From NCBI GenBank assembly GCA_018398585.1, contig JAGTTD010000013.1, positions 6,978,492 to 7,042,491 of the forward strand: DNA of 64,000 nt. The letters are read 5' to 3'. Of this stretch, positions 44,980-57,700 are shown in pieces. The first letter of the stretch is position 1, and each line of letters starts with the position of its first letter. The position numbers and the translations under genes are program-made. Source of the DNA: Simmondsia chinensis. Lineage: Eukaryota > Streptophyta > Magnoliopsida > Caryophyllales > Simmondsiaceae. Under the pieces are notes generated by a model. The model was not told the origin of the DNA. It did not search any database and saw only the letters and a program-made list of their open reading frames with translations.

Positions 44980-45355
44980 GCCCTCTGCCTCAAGCCAAAG
45001 GGTGGGGAGCCATGCCTAACTTGTTTCGATGCCATACAAAACAAGAAGAACTGATAGTCTTGGCAAATATGTTGGCACGCTGATAATGAATATTGAAAGA
45101 CCCTGACATTACAATTAGTTTTCCACAAATAAAAAAGTTATCAAGTTCACTATGTTTGGAAAGAAAAATACATGCAATTGGAAGTATGATATCGTTGAGA
45201 TTAGTGACAAGAAGATAGTTATAAGGATGTTTGATTACGTCCCCAAGAAAACATACTCGGTTTCTTGGAGAAGAACAATAGGCGTGCTTGACTAATTCAA
45301 AAAAAGGCCTAAGTGGGGTAATTGGTAATGGTATCCCTCTAGTTTGATAACTGGG
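44980..45355 (-). pseudogene. Copia RNase H C-terminal remnant
   Basis: The minus strand has SKHSELDNFFICGKLIVMSG, SFNIHYQRANIFAKTISSS and HRNKLGMAPHPLA, the tail of Copia RNase H (KHIELDYFFV, ADIFTKALP-like). It is the far end of the pol remnant at 46740-47310; the LINE fragment between them was inserted later. Confidence 0.75.
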
Positions 45356-45359
45356 TCTC

Positions 45360-46470
45360 AACAGATAGTCTTGCTTCCATAGTGATTAGTGGGAATGGGT
45401 TTAAAGATCCATTATGGTGGCGCATTTCATCAAGAACAGAGAATGGGATAGGAAGACCCTTTTTAGTGTCCTTCTTGAGAACATGTGCAATTATATTATG
45501 GGGATTCCTAATCCTCAAAATGAGATAGAGGATAGTTATTGTTGGGGTTTTGCATAGTCAAGGGAGTTTAATGTTAAGCTAGTGACTTGGTTGGCCCATA
45601 GTTTGGATCGAAAAGAGAGAAATGAGTGGAGATATAATGGATCTAACATCTATATATTCATTTACAGATTAGAATCTTTGCATGGCATATTATTCATCTT
45701 ATGATCCCGCCTACAAAAAAGTTTAGCTAAAAGAGTTGTCAAATCTCTTTTGCTTGCCCTTATTGTAGTTTGTGCCTGGAATCGATAGTCCATCTCTTCT
45801 TGTAGTTCCCGAAGTAAAAGCGCACTTGGGATATTGTGGTGAGCAACGGTAACTCCAAAGGATGATAACTTTCTTAAGGAGTTGGTTTGAGGACGGACAG
45901 AGGAATAAGGACGCTCATAACCATATGTTGAGGTTTATAATGCTACCCTAGTATATATGGAAGGATAGAAATGAGATTCTGTTCAGAGGTAGGAGTAGCC
46001 ATCTGGCTAGATCGCTTAATCGGGTGCATAGTGATGATAGCATCAATAATGATGGTAAGTCCGCTTCCAAGAAAAAAAATGAGACTAGGTTAGATAGCAC
46101 AACGCAAATTTGGGGAACATGAAGATAAATTTTGATGGATCAAAGAATTGAAGGTTTGTGGGAATGGGTATATAAATAGAGATGGGGTGGGCAAGTTCAT
46201 TGTCAACGGATCTAGATGGATAGGAAATGCGTTCATTATGGTTGCTAAGGGTGTGATGACCAAAGATGACATTCTGAGAGCGCCCAACTTAGGATTCAAA
46301 AGTATTCGGGTAGAAGGAGATAATGAGATCGTGGTCAATGTTCTTAATGGGAATTCCAAGCCTTCGTGGTAGATCCAGAAAATTGTTCAAGATATCTTGA
46401 CGATAAAAGGCGTGTGGTGAAGTATAAAATTCAACCATTGTTTTAGAGAAGCAAATGTAGTTGTTGATTG
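45360..46470 (+). pseudogene. L1-type LINE fragment (zf-RVT and RNase H)
   Basis: ISGNGFKDPLWWRISSRTEN-like coding remains near 45385 and FNVKLVTWLAHS near 45570 belong to the LINE segment before zf-RVT. Around 46120-46370 the RNase H part shows NFDGSKN, then ILRAPNLGFKSIRVEGDNEI and VVNVLNGNSKPSW. It is full of stops. It separates the two parts of a Copia pol. Confidence 0.65.
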
Positions 46471-46739
46471 GTGGTCATCATATTCCCTATGATCCAATGG
46501 TCCTTGTTCCAGTTTCTATTGTGTATGCTGATGTGTTAGGTAGAGATTTCCCTAAGAGGATTTCCTAACATTGCTCCGTATGCTATTATAAAAAATTGGT
46601 AGTAAGATAAATGGTAGAGATATTTTCACACCATAAGCAATGGTCATCAATAGGTTTCACTTTACGTTTATGAAGAGGGTTATGGATCGAATAAATCTTG
46701 GTCATGACATTAGCTAGGCCATAAAACTCGTTCTAATTG

Positions 46740-47310
46740 CTAGAGTGGGAGACTGTACACTAATGATTAGAGGACCAACTGATTGTAGTGGCCCCGAGAA
46801 TGAGTGGTGGGACACTTAGGCCGGTCGATGTTGGATAAGAAATGGGTGATGCACTTGACCACACATAGCAAGATAAAGTACATGGGGGAGGTGGCCTTAA
46901 GGTAATGAAGGATCCTCTCAGTATGTTTCTAGTCTGAGTAGGACTGTGCATGGACTAACATGCTCGATTGATAGCACAAGTGATCGCCATGCGCATAAAG
47001 GTAGAAAGTGAAGGCTACATATCACACTATGATGCAAAGAGGGTAAGAGCAGCAACCCCCTTGGTGGTAGTCATCTTGGCTCAAGTGAGAAGATTGACGA
47101 CATACTTTCTTTCGAGAGAGAAACACAATGTCATTGTTCCTAATACATTCAATACCTAGGAAGAAATGGATTTAACCCAAATCCTTTATTAGGAAAGCAT
47201 CCCCGAGTTGATAAGTAATATGACTAACAAGGTATGTATGAAACCAGTAAAAAGTCATCAGCATAAATAGCAAGTCCCCACGCACGCCTTGTTGGAGAAT
47301 GAAGAAAGAG
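46740..47310 (-). pseudogene. Copia RT/RNase H remnant
   Basis: The minus strand near 47280 gives an RT active-site region read as LLFMLMTFYW (YVDD lost), and near 46900 RILRYLKATSPMYFILL, the Copia RNase H lead-in. It is heavily decayed. Confidence 0.55.
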
Positions 47311-47314
47311 TGAT

Positions 47315-48390
47315 GTAGAATAGAAATGATCACTCATTACATTCATGTGTATCCAGTTTATCTATTTTCTTATTATCTATTTGTCAGGTTATCAATTTTA
47401 GATATAAATTTCAATAATATCCATATACTTTAAGATATGTGTATTTTTAGTGTAGTGTGGACGTTAATTGCAAAATACTTTTTTTTTTTTTTTTTACGTA
47501 AAGAGTGATTGCCTATGTATTTTGAAAATAACTTATATCTATATGCAATGAAAAAATGACTAAAGAATACTAAATCTCGATGGTAGATAGTAGCATATCA
47601 TGACAGTAGGTGGTGATTATGGACCAAGCTACGGTGATCAAGTTGGATGACCTACGACCACAATGGTGGGGTGTCACGGTGTAGAGTGAGGGTGGCGCCG
47701 ATGCGGTGACTCCTGACGGTGATGGTGGGGCATGGAAGGGTGGCTATGGCAGTAGCTACTGATGGTTGTGATGGATTATGATTGGGATGACTCACTATGA
47801 TGATTCAAGCTTGGCCATGAAGATGAGGGTGGCAGCGAGTCATGGAGATAGGGGTGAATCATGATGTTGCATTCTAAGGTTTGAAGGGCGATGGCAATAA
47901 CGAGCCAGTGGTGGGAAGTAATGGTAAAATTAGGTAATAATGGTTTTTTGAGAAATTAATGAAAACAATATTCACTCAATTCATTAATGTGCAACTCTTT
48001 TCGGTCTAGATTAATGATTGCTTTAGGAAGACTGACGAGATGAATGGAGGCATGGATGTCGTCTCGGGGAACTCGGTGTAGGCTCAAGAAAAAGAAGATT
48101 TCGTAGCATATATATGTGAAGTTTTATGACTTGAAAATACCAAAGTTTTTACTTTTATAACATGACAATGTTGAAGACTTTTGATCCATGTGAGCTATAA
48201 TTTATATTTAATATTGAGTTCATATATTTTTTTTTATTCGCTTTAGTTTTAAATGCATTTCTAAAGTTGTTTTTCTTCTTTTTATTTTTATTTCCGAAGA
48301 CATGTAAAATTATGGTGATTGTCTTTATGTACTTCAGTACTTGAAACCATGTTGTTCAAATTTTAATTGAACATTGTAGTTCCTCTTCAT
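47315..48390. other. Gene-free stretch with GGTGATGGTGG-type words
   Basis: Between about 47590 and 47930 GGTGGTGATTATGG, GGTGATCAAG, GACGGTGATGGTGGGGC and similar words recur on the plus strand. This may be the interior of a MITE or a Gypsy leader. No coding region was supported. Confidence 0.4.
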
Positions 48391-48536
48391 TTTTTTTTTA
48401 CATCGCTAAAGTTAGGGGGAGTGGGGAGGCGAAATACCCCTTAGATTCCCCATCAAGGGGAGCTATAGTGGGGATTCGAACTCAAGTGGCGTGTGTGGCT
48501 GCCTGAGTTCTCCGCCGTTGGGCTAGTCCCTAGGGG
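48391..48536 (-). mobile_element. tRNA-derived SINE with perfect 20-bp target duplication
   Basis: ACATTGTAGTTCCTCTTCAT flanks the insert at 48371-48390 and 48537-48556 without a mismatch. On the minus strand it has a box A (TAGCCCAACGGCGGAG) and a box B (GAGTTCGAATCCC) about 30 bp further, and ends in a short poly-A. This is a complete pol III SINE. Its 3' half (CTCCCCTTGATGGGG, CGCCTCCCCACTCCCC) is not the RTE-type tail seen elsewhere in the window. Confidence 0.9.
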
Positions 48537-48631
48537 ACATTGTAGTTCCTCTTCATGTGAGTGTAATTAGAGTTAATGAAAAAATGCACCAAAAAAAAGA
48601 AGGAGATTAGGTAACCGTATCTAAATGTTAT

Positions 48632-49480
48632 TTGGTCTCAACTGGGGCAAAGTATCAGGATGTGGTTTGGTGTGACATAGTTACCATGGATGCATGCCAC
48701 CTGTTGTTGGGTCGTCCATGGAATTTTGATAGAAGCACAATCCACGATGGGATGAAGAATACATATAGCTTCATCTTTGACAGAATAAAGATCATCTTGT
48801 TACCCAAAAAAGATGAAGTGCCTCGAGCGCTAGTGGCCGAAAACCCAAACCCCCAGACAAGAGCCATGCTCGTCAAAGAAGTTGGCGAGAACGAGAAGGT
48901 ATTCGTGATGAAGAGCAAAAAGTATTGGAAGGTGCAAAGCAGAATACTAAAAGAAGAACCAATTCCTACACCGTTGTTGAGGAAGGCTTGGGATCGGATA
49001 GATTTGGCAACGGTGGCCTTACCGAGAACACTATTTTACCGGATGAGACCCGTGAAGTATGCAGAGCTTAGACACCTAGTTGAGAAGCTTTTTGCCATGA
49101 GTACTACTCGGGAGAATTTGATCCCTCAAGTGGTTTCAACCTTCTTTATGCCAAAGAAGAGTGGAACTTGGTGGGTGTACGTCGACGGGAAATCCATCAA
49201 CAGGGTCATGGCATATTTTCGGGTTTCTATTTCACAGGTAGATAGTCAAGCAGGAATGGTGAGTAATATAGATGTTGACAAGAGTGATGAGACCCTTGAC
49301 CTGGTGAGTGTTTCGGAAGCATCATTGGTGATGTCGAGGGCGAATTCTTTCCAAGCTAGGGCGGATAATGCAGCCCGTGTTTTGGCGAGATGGGTTACAA
49401 CCCACGTCTTGGCGAAGCGGGTTCATAGTCCACATCTGCTCGAGCTTGGCAAGACGGAGGATGGACGTATGGGGACATAA
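48632..49480 (+). pseudogene. Gypsy pol with internal deletion (protease/RT joined to the 3' end)
   Basis: A 282-codon frame stays open. It starts in the protease C-terminal region (CDIVTMDACHLLLGRPWNFD), passes through a linker and enters RT (KYAELRHLVEKL, STFFMPKKSGTWWVYVDGKS, INRVMAYFRVSIS). After that it jumps to sequence with no RT core, RNase H or integrase. The DGKSIN segment matches the early RT motif, but FADD-type catalytic residues are absent. A Gypsy polypurine tract and LTR follow. The element is an internal-deletion derivative. Confidence 0.75.
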
Positions 49481-49519
49481 CTTGGTGAAAATGATTCATA
49501 TGATCCATTGGCGAATTCA

Positions 49520-49532
49520 AACTCGGGGAGGA
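49520..49532 (+). promoter_or_regulatory. Gypsy polypurine tract
   Basis: ACTCGGGGAGGA directly precedes the LTR start TGATGCAGCCC, as in many plant Gypsy elements. Confidence 0.7.
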
Positions 49533-50043
49533 TGATGCAGCCCATAGGAGTCAATGGCGGATGGTGTCAATGGCTGATGGAGCCATATGTAGTTGGTGGG
49601 TAACCAGAATGGCGAGTTGATGGAAGACGCGGATGGAGATAAAGCTTGAGGAGCTTATATATGAGTAGGATACTTAATATTAGACTAGGAGATAATTACT
49701 AATTGTCTTAATATTAAACTAGAAGATAATTACTAATTATTTTAGATAATTATTAGTTGTTTTAGATAATTAAGAGTTATTTTTGTATTTATCTTTTAAT
49801 TTTTATGTCTTTTAATTTAGATAAAGTAGCTCCTCTATTTAAACAAGAAGAAGTCTAGGTTTAGGGGGGAATTCAATTGTTTAGAAAATTTATCATTGTT
49901 TATGTGTTTTTCCTTCATTTTGGGGTGTGAAAATTAGGCTAAACTATTTTTCTCTTTGTTTCTTTTTGTTTTAGTAATAGAAATTAAAGGAAGGCTGTTG
50001 AACCTTCACGTTTTTCGTTAATTTTCATCTACGAGCTGCATCA
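49533..50043 (+). repeat. Gypsy 3' LTR (511 bp)
   Basis: It begins TGATGCAGCCCATAGG and ends GAGCTGCATCA. It matches the solo LTR at 4463-5482 near both ends. The 5' LTR is not recognisable in this window. Confidence 0.8.
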
Positions 50044-50374
50044 ACATGAAACCAATTGATTTGGAATGTCTTGTTGAACTAACTGATTACATTAAAGACG
50101 ACGAGCACAAAGATGAGAAAGATAAATCAAGTACTTTTTTTCTAACTTAAAATGTGATCTTCGTAGGGCTAATAGGTAATTGAACTTTGGTTAAATATGC
50201 TTGTATATTGTTTACGATCATAAATAGCACAAAGTTTAAGTTATGCTTGGAAATTTAACTTTATTTTTCTAATATTGTTATGATTGTAATTTTGCAATAA
50301 ATGAATGAAAATTTTATTTATTCAGTTTTCATTTTGCACTAATGTGATATTATTGCATAAGAAACGTACATATT
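50044..50374. other. AT-rich spacer
   Basis: No feature recognised. Confidence 0.3.
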
Positions 50375-50689
50375 CTACAAGACTATATTGTAAAGGATTG
50401 CTATTATTGTATATGGGCCACATGGGCCGAAGCTTACACTCTAGCATGGTGTTATTATTGTCTATAAATATATGAGAAGGCAGCCTCATTAGGTGGGTTC
50501 CTTATTATTCTTTTATTGTATCAGATCCATCTAAATCCTAATTTTGGCTTCTTAATTCGAGGCTAACCCTAGCTGCTCAACCCTCCTCCTCCTACACAAA
50601 CCATAGTCGTGTCACCCTCCTCCTCCAACACAACCCTACAGGCGCATCTTTCTTCCTCAAAAACAAACTCTACACGCGTCATCTTTTTC

Positions 50690-53600
50690 CATGGCTGACA
50701 CTGGTTCTTCTGCCACCAATACGCAATCTATGGGTGCCTTGCGGGCATCTTCAATGTTGGCAAATACCAATGGTGGGTCTCTTATTTTATCCACCCCGTT
50801 TAATGTCTCGAATATTTGTAGTCAGATATATCTCAACGATCCATCTTCATATCTTGTATAGCGCCGATCTTTTCTCTCTGCTTGTCGTGGATACACTGTT
50901 GATGACCATCTTGATGGTACCTCAATCTCACTTGTGCGAACCGACCCCCACTATGGCTATTGGAGACAAATTCATAATCTCCTCGTTCATTTGATACTTG
51001 GTACTATCTCTTTTTATCTTGCTAGTGCTGTGTGTGGTGATGATGATAATTTAAGTGTTGCATCTTTTTGGAGTGCTATTTCTCGTTTTTTTTTTTTTAC
51101 TGATTTCGTGCAATCCTGCCAATCACAATTTAAAAGAGAATTAGAAAATATAAAGAAAGGGAATTTAACGATGCTCCCCACTAAAATAAAGTCCTTAGCC
51201 AGATCTCTCTTATTAAATGAAGAATCATGTCTTAACAATAACAGTGCCAATACTTATATTGTGTCAGTTGCTACAGGGCCTTCTTTGGAAAATCGAGGTG
51301 TCGCTCCGGACACCAATGTATTCGGTGCGCTGAACTTGTAGCTAGCTCAATCGGGCTTAGTCGAACCATAAGCAGCCCTCCCCTTCCAGTAGTACTTGCA
51401 ACAAGGCAATGGTCCGGTAATGGTCGTCGTTGTGGTAGTGGTCATTTACGTGATTGTAATGATTGTGATTATGGTAACTGGTGGAAGCAAAACATTTGGG
51501 TTAGAATTACCCGCGTGGGGGGTGGGGGGATGCCTCTGTTCCATCCACCTTATCATCCTCCACTATTTGGCATGGCTCCTCAGGGTGGTAATGTACCTCT
51601 TATCCACAACTTCATCCTACTAATAATACTTTTATCACTAGTTATGGCATTTACCCAAGATTTGATGCCGCTTAGTTTCCTCCTCAGTCATATGCTTGAC
51701 TCTTCATGTGTCATGGATAATGGGGCTTCTTCACACATGACTAATAACCCAGGTATCTCATGTCTCTGTCTCCTTACTATGGTATTGACAAAATTCTTGC
51801 GGGAAATGGTTCATCTTTATCAATTTCAGGGATTGGATCATGCTCTATCTCTACACCCGTAGGTCGGTTTATATTAAATAATGTTTTATTTATGCCTGGC
51901 CTTTTCAAAAATTTACTATATGTTTATTAATTTTGTCTTGATAACAATTATCTTCTTGAATTTAACTCATGTGGTTTTTTCATCAAGGATCTTAAATTGA
52001 AGTCAACCATCATCCGTTGTGTCAACCCGGGGCCTCTCTTCATAGTACCGTCCCACCCAGTCTCGCACATTGCATCTCGTGTCTCCTCCTCATTGTGGTA
52101 TCGTCGTCTGGGTCATCCAGGAGCACCAGTTTTGTCCTCTTTAGTTAAACACAAGTTTATTTCATGTTCTAGTAGTTTATCAGAGTCTAGTTTGAGCCAT
52201 GATTGTCAGTTAGGTGAGCATAGTCATTTACCTTTTTCAGAAGTCTATTTCTTACACATCTTATCCTTTTGATATTATGCACTCTGATGTATAGACATCA
52301 CCTATTTTAAGTTTCAGTGATTTTTAAATATTATTTGCTATTTTTGGATGATTATTCTCATTTTTTGTAGATTTACTTTATTCATGCCAAATCTAAGGTT
52401 TTAGATTTGTTTGTTCAATTCCGTAATTTCATATTTAATTAGTTTGGAGTTGAGGTTATATATTTTCAGTGTAATAATGGGACATAATACATTAATTGAA
52501 ATTTTAATGGTTTCGTTGCGGCTAGAGGAATGCTTAGCAGAGTTTCACGCTCTCATACTTTCCAACAAAATGGGAAAGCTAAACGAATGCATAAAATGAT
52601 TGGTAATATGAAGCGTGATTTGTTGTTTTAAGCTTGTAGTCTAGAATATTAGGTTGAGGCCATTCTTGTAGCCATTCATGTGATGTATCTCTTGCCCTCT
52701 AACCCCACAAAAAGAAAACAGTGCCTTTATAAAAAGAAGGCCACATATAATCATCTTCATGTTTTTGGGAGTACCTGTTATCCCAACTTGAGTGCTACTG
52801 TGCCACACAAACTTGCCCCCCGGTCTTCATTGTGTGTGTTATTGGGGTGTCCATCAAATCATAAGGCCTATAAGTGTTTATATCTCTCCACTAACAAAGT
52901 TATTATCTCGAGACATGTTATTTTTGATGAAAATTTTTTTCCCTTTGCTAGGATGGGTGATTTTTCATGGCATACTATGCATCGGCTTCATCAAATATTC
53001 AAGTTGTTTCTTGATGCGGCCCCATTTTTTGGATTGCTTTCCCTGCCACGGCCAGTGACCGCCATTGCTACCATGCCTCCTAGTCCCGCCACTGTGCCTC
53101 CTTCCCCCAGTGGCTCAGCGTTGAGGGCACTGCCTTCGCAACTATCGCTGAACGCCTGAAGCCATAAGTCCCCTCTCACTTTTCGCAGAGGCAACCAACA
53201 ACAGCCGAGGTTAGGCCCCAACCACCCACCGACACTTCCTTGGTTCGTCCAATGATCCCTCGCTCTAAAGCTAGTATTGTAAAACCACTTTCTATGCCCT
53301 CTATGGTTTCTCTTTCTAGTTTGTCAGACATTCCATACTCTTTTAAACAGGCTCTTTGTGATGATAACTGGAAAAATGCAATGCTAGATGAGTAAAATGC
53401 CCTCCTACGGAATAATACTTAAACTCTTGTTCCAAAACCAAATGATGCTAATGTTGTTGGCTTCAAGTGGGTCTTTCTTGTCAAACAGACTTCCACTGGT
53501 TAGATTGAAAGATACAAAGCTCGATTAGTCGCTCAAGGCTGCATGTAAATGTATGGCATTGAGTATGATGAAACCTTCAGTCCTGTTGTTAAGCATGCTA

Positions 53601-54600
53601 CAATTAGTACTATTTCAGCCATAGCTACATCACGAAAGTGGCCTATTTATCAACTTGATGTTAAAGATGCCTTTCTTAATGGCACTTTGAATGAGGAAGT
53701 CTACATGAAACAACCACTGAGGTTTGTGAATCCAAATTTTCCTGACTATTATGCAAGTTAAATAAGTCCTTTATGGACTCAAACAAGCGCCACGTGCTTG
53801 GTATAATCATTTTGCTTCTTTTCTACATCGTCTTGGCTTTGTAAGTTGCAAGTCTGATTCTTCAATGTTTATTATGCACCCTCGGACTGATATGGCTATT
53901 TTACTTGTTTATGTGGATGATATGGTTCTCACTGCATCCTCTACTACCTTCCTTCATGCCTTGTTATATTCTTTCCTATGTGAATTTGATATGACAAATT
54001 TGGGGCGTCTTAACTATTGTCTTGGAATTTCTGTGGCTTATATGGATGATGGTTTGTTTTTTTCTTAGTCTAAGTATGCTTATGACCTGCTTGATAAGAC
54101 TGACATGCTATCTTGTAAGTCCGTTGCTACACCTGCCGATTCTAAGTTCAAGTTATCTTTGATCTGTGGGGATCTCATGACCGACCCCTCCATGTATCGA
54201 TCAGTTGTTGGTTCTTTACAATATCTCACTTTTACGCGTCTTGACATTTCTTATGTAGTGTAGCGGGTGTGTCTTTTTATGCATGCCCCTTGTTCCTCTC
54301 ACTGGGTTGCCGTGAAACAAATTCTTCGCTATATTTAGGGCATTATTGATCACAGTTTGGTTATCTCTCCTAGTAGTGTCGTTTAGCTTGTAGCCTACTT
54401 AGATGTTGATTGGGCTAGATGCCTTGATACTCGTCGATCCACATCCGGTTTCTGTGTATTTTTTGGTGGTGATATCATTTCTTGGTCTTCCAAACGACAA
54501 CCTGTAGTCTCTCACTCTAATACTGAAGCAAAATATCGTGCAGTTGCTAATGTAGTTTTAGAATGTTGCTAGTTAAATTCTCTACTTGGTGAGTTTGGCA
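50690..54600 (+). pseudogene. Copia gag-pol remains (first part)
   Basis: In order: gag from ATG 50690 (MADTGSSATNTQS); a protease trace (CVMDNGASSHMTNN, 51710); pre-integrase (SSLWYRRLGHPGAPVLSSLV, 52090); integrase (QNGKAKRMHKMIG-like, 52570; ATYNHLHVFGSTCYPNLSAT, 52745); RT (YGIEYDETFSPVVKHATIST, 53550; QLDVKDAFLNGTLNEEVYMK, 53650; LLVYVDDMVLTASS, 53895, with the YVDD active site); RNase H (SWSSKRQPVVSHSNTEAKYR, 54480). Many stop codons and frame breaks make it non-functional. Confidence 0.9.
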
Positions 54601-54731
54601 TGATGTAGTACAAAAGGAAAAACTAAAAGATTTCTAACTCAACTCGCAAATTTTGGATTTAATTTCATTTAAAGATATCTCCATAAGGTACATAATGGTC
54701 CTATTTTTTTGAACATAAAACCGCCCGGAGG

Positions 54732-57700
54732 CTAGGCATTAATAACTAAACGATCCGAGTTTACAAGGGAAACAACCGAAGGTGGGCAATCCTGCCACCA
54801 ATCATGAGTATACCTACGTCCTAAATGTAACGAAGCAACAAAGTGAGCGACCCGATTACAAGATTGAGGTGCCCAATTAAACGAAACATTGTCAAAAGAG
54901 CAAGACGATAACATCAACCTAATATCAGTAAGAATAGCACTACATTCCCACGCAGGGGACACAGCAGATTGTATAAAATCTATAGCCTGCTTACAATCCG
55001 ACTCAATTACGACTTTCTTCCAACCTCGAGAATCCGCTAGAGAGACTGCGGCTCTAATACCAAAGGCTTCGGCAATAAGGGGAGATTTTGCATAGAAGGA
55101 ACCACACCAACCTCCCACAATATTTCCTTGGAAATCACGGGCAACAATGGCAACGGCCAAGCTCGAGGAGGAGAAGAAAGCTGCGTTCGAGTTGATTTTG
55201 ATCCAATCCGAAGAGGGAGGGGCCCAGTAGGCTGCCGGCGAATCCAAAACAGCTGTAGGAGGGTGGCGGGTGGGAGCTGGCAGCAGGCTTGCGAACTCCA
55301 TCGCATACGAGTCAGCTTGGAGAGCGGAGGACACAGGATGAGAATGCACATTTCTGAAAATAAAATCACACCTACTCTTCCATATTTCCCAACAGAGAAG
55401 CATAATCCTGAAAATATCATAGCGGGCAAAAGACGGGTTGGCGCAAATGGAGTCCCACCAAACATGAAAGCTATTAAAACCTTCAATATTTGGCTTGTAT
55501 CCCAACGAAGATGCGAACCAAGTTGCTCTAGCCCAGGGACAAAAAAAGAATAGATGCTCCACTGTTTCAACGACCCCATCACAACGAGGACAGAAAGGGT
55601 TTTGTCTGATTTTCCTCTTCCATAAGTTCTCAACTGTAGCCAAGGCATTCACGAGGGCTTTCCAAAGAAAATGTTTGATTTTTTCTGTGGCATTGAGGGA
55701 CCAAAGAACATGTAAACCATGGGATGAGACGAACGAGGAGCTGGACGAGGCCCTAGCTGCTGAATCGGGGCTGTCCGAACAGCTCCAAACCCGATATCCA
55801 GATTTAACATTATAGACACCAGTTTTGGTAAAATGCCATATCAAATCGTCATCCCGGAATGGGTTTCCGATCGGGATAGCAGAAATTGCCTTTGACTCTT
55901 CGTGGGAGAACAATTGAGAGATGAGGGGACAATTCCATCTTCTTTGACCCGGGATGATAAGATCCGAAACCTTAGAAAGTGATTGATTGTGGTGAGCATT
56001 CCCAACCGAAAAAGAAGGGAGGTCGGGGACCCACTTATCTTTCCAAATGTCAATATTTTTCCCACTATTCACATTCCACCGGAGGCCTTTAAAAATGAAA
56101 TCCCGGCCCTCAATGAAGCTCCTCCAACCCCAAGAGGGGTTGTAACCCAAGCGAGCATTAAGGATCGAGCAATCATTAAAATACACCCCTTTAAGGATTT
56201 TAACCCAAAAAGCGTTAGGGTTTTGGATGGCTCTCCAAACTTGTTTCGCAATAAGAGCGATGTTAACCCCTCACATATCACGAAACCCGAGGCCTCCTAC
56301 CCGTTTAGGTTTAGAAATGAAATTCCAATCCTTCCAATGAACGCCCTTGTCCTCATAGGATCCACCCCTCCACCAAAAACGAGCAAGAGAACTATTAATT
56401 TTTTTTGAAAAAGTGACCGGAATTTTAAAACATGACATAACGAAGTTGGGAATCGCCGACACTACCGATTTGAGGAGGACCTCTCTTCCGGCATGGGAAA
56501 GGAGTTTAGACTTCCAACCTTGCATTTTCCCCCTGATTTTATCAAAAAGAAAATTAAGGGCCTTTTTTTTGGATCTTCCCCACAAGATTTGAGATCCAAG
56601 ATACCTGTCCTCCCCTTTTAAGAGATTAACCCCCAAAATCTCAAGACATTCCTCCTTCACCTAAGGAGGGGTGTTAGAGGAAAAGAAAGCATGAGATTTT
56701 TGGAGGTTGACCTCTTGACCCGAAGCATCACAAAAGAGTCCAAGAATTTTCATAACATTTCTACATACTCTAGAAGAAGCTTGAAAGAAGAGAACACAGT
56801 CATCGGCAAAAAAACAGATGAGTGAGAGAAGGACAAGTGGACTTAATGTGAAAACTATTCCATTCCCCGCATCTCTCCCCTCTGTTGATAAGATTGGACA
56901 ATGCATCCATAACAAAGAGGAAAAGAAAAGGGGAAAGGGGATCGCCCTGCCTAAGCCCTCTAGAAATCTCGAATCGATGAAGCCTCTCCCCATTAACGAC
57001 CGGACTGACACTGACCTTAGTGACACATTCCATCAACCAACCCACAAATAAATCACAAAAGCCCTTTTTTTTTAAAACCTTTTCGAGAAAACCCCAATCC
57101 ACTTGATCATAGGCTTTGGTGAGATAAACCATAAAGTTTTTCCTTCCTTTTCTTTTGATTTTAAGAGCATGAAAAGCCTCATGAGCCACAATAATATTGT
57201 CTTGGATTTGCCTTCCTTTAACAAAAGCTGATTGTTGCGGGGAAATGAGATGATCCATAAAGGGCTGAAGACGGTTTGTAAGGATTTTTGAAATAATTTT
57301 ATATGAAAAATTACAAAGGCCAATAGGTGTAAAATGATGGATCGAACTTGGGTTATTTATTTTTCGAATTAAGACAATATTAGTGTGATTTAGGCTAGCA
57401 GGGAGAGTCCCCCTTTCGAAAAACCTTTCAATCACCCGACAAACATCATTTGAGACAATGTCCCAAAAGGAAGTATAGAAAATACCTGGAAAACGGTCTG
57501 GGCCGGGAGCTTTAAGGGCGCCAAGTTGTTTAACAGCCGATCATATTTAATTACGGGATATCGGTTTAGTGAGCTCGGAATTCATGAACTGGCTGACCTT
57601 AGCATTCACGCTGTCAGTTACCGCAGCAAGGTTCTGGGTCGCTTTTACCCGGTAGACACGCTGGAAGTGGGCTGCAATCAGATCTTTGATTTGTTGTGGG

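Noticed and set aside
48400..48540. A tRNA gene
   Set aside because: Boxes A and B are present but no cloverleaf with acceptor stem can be drawn; the poly-A and 20-bp duplication show a SINE.
55128..55553. Plus-strand genes at 55-58 kb
   Set aside because: They are antisense shadows of the L1 ORF2 on the minus strand.
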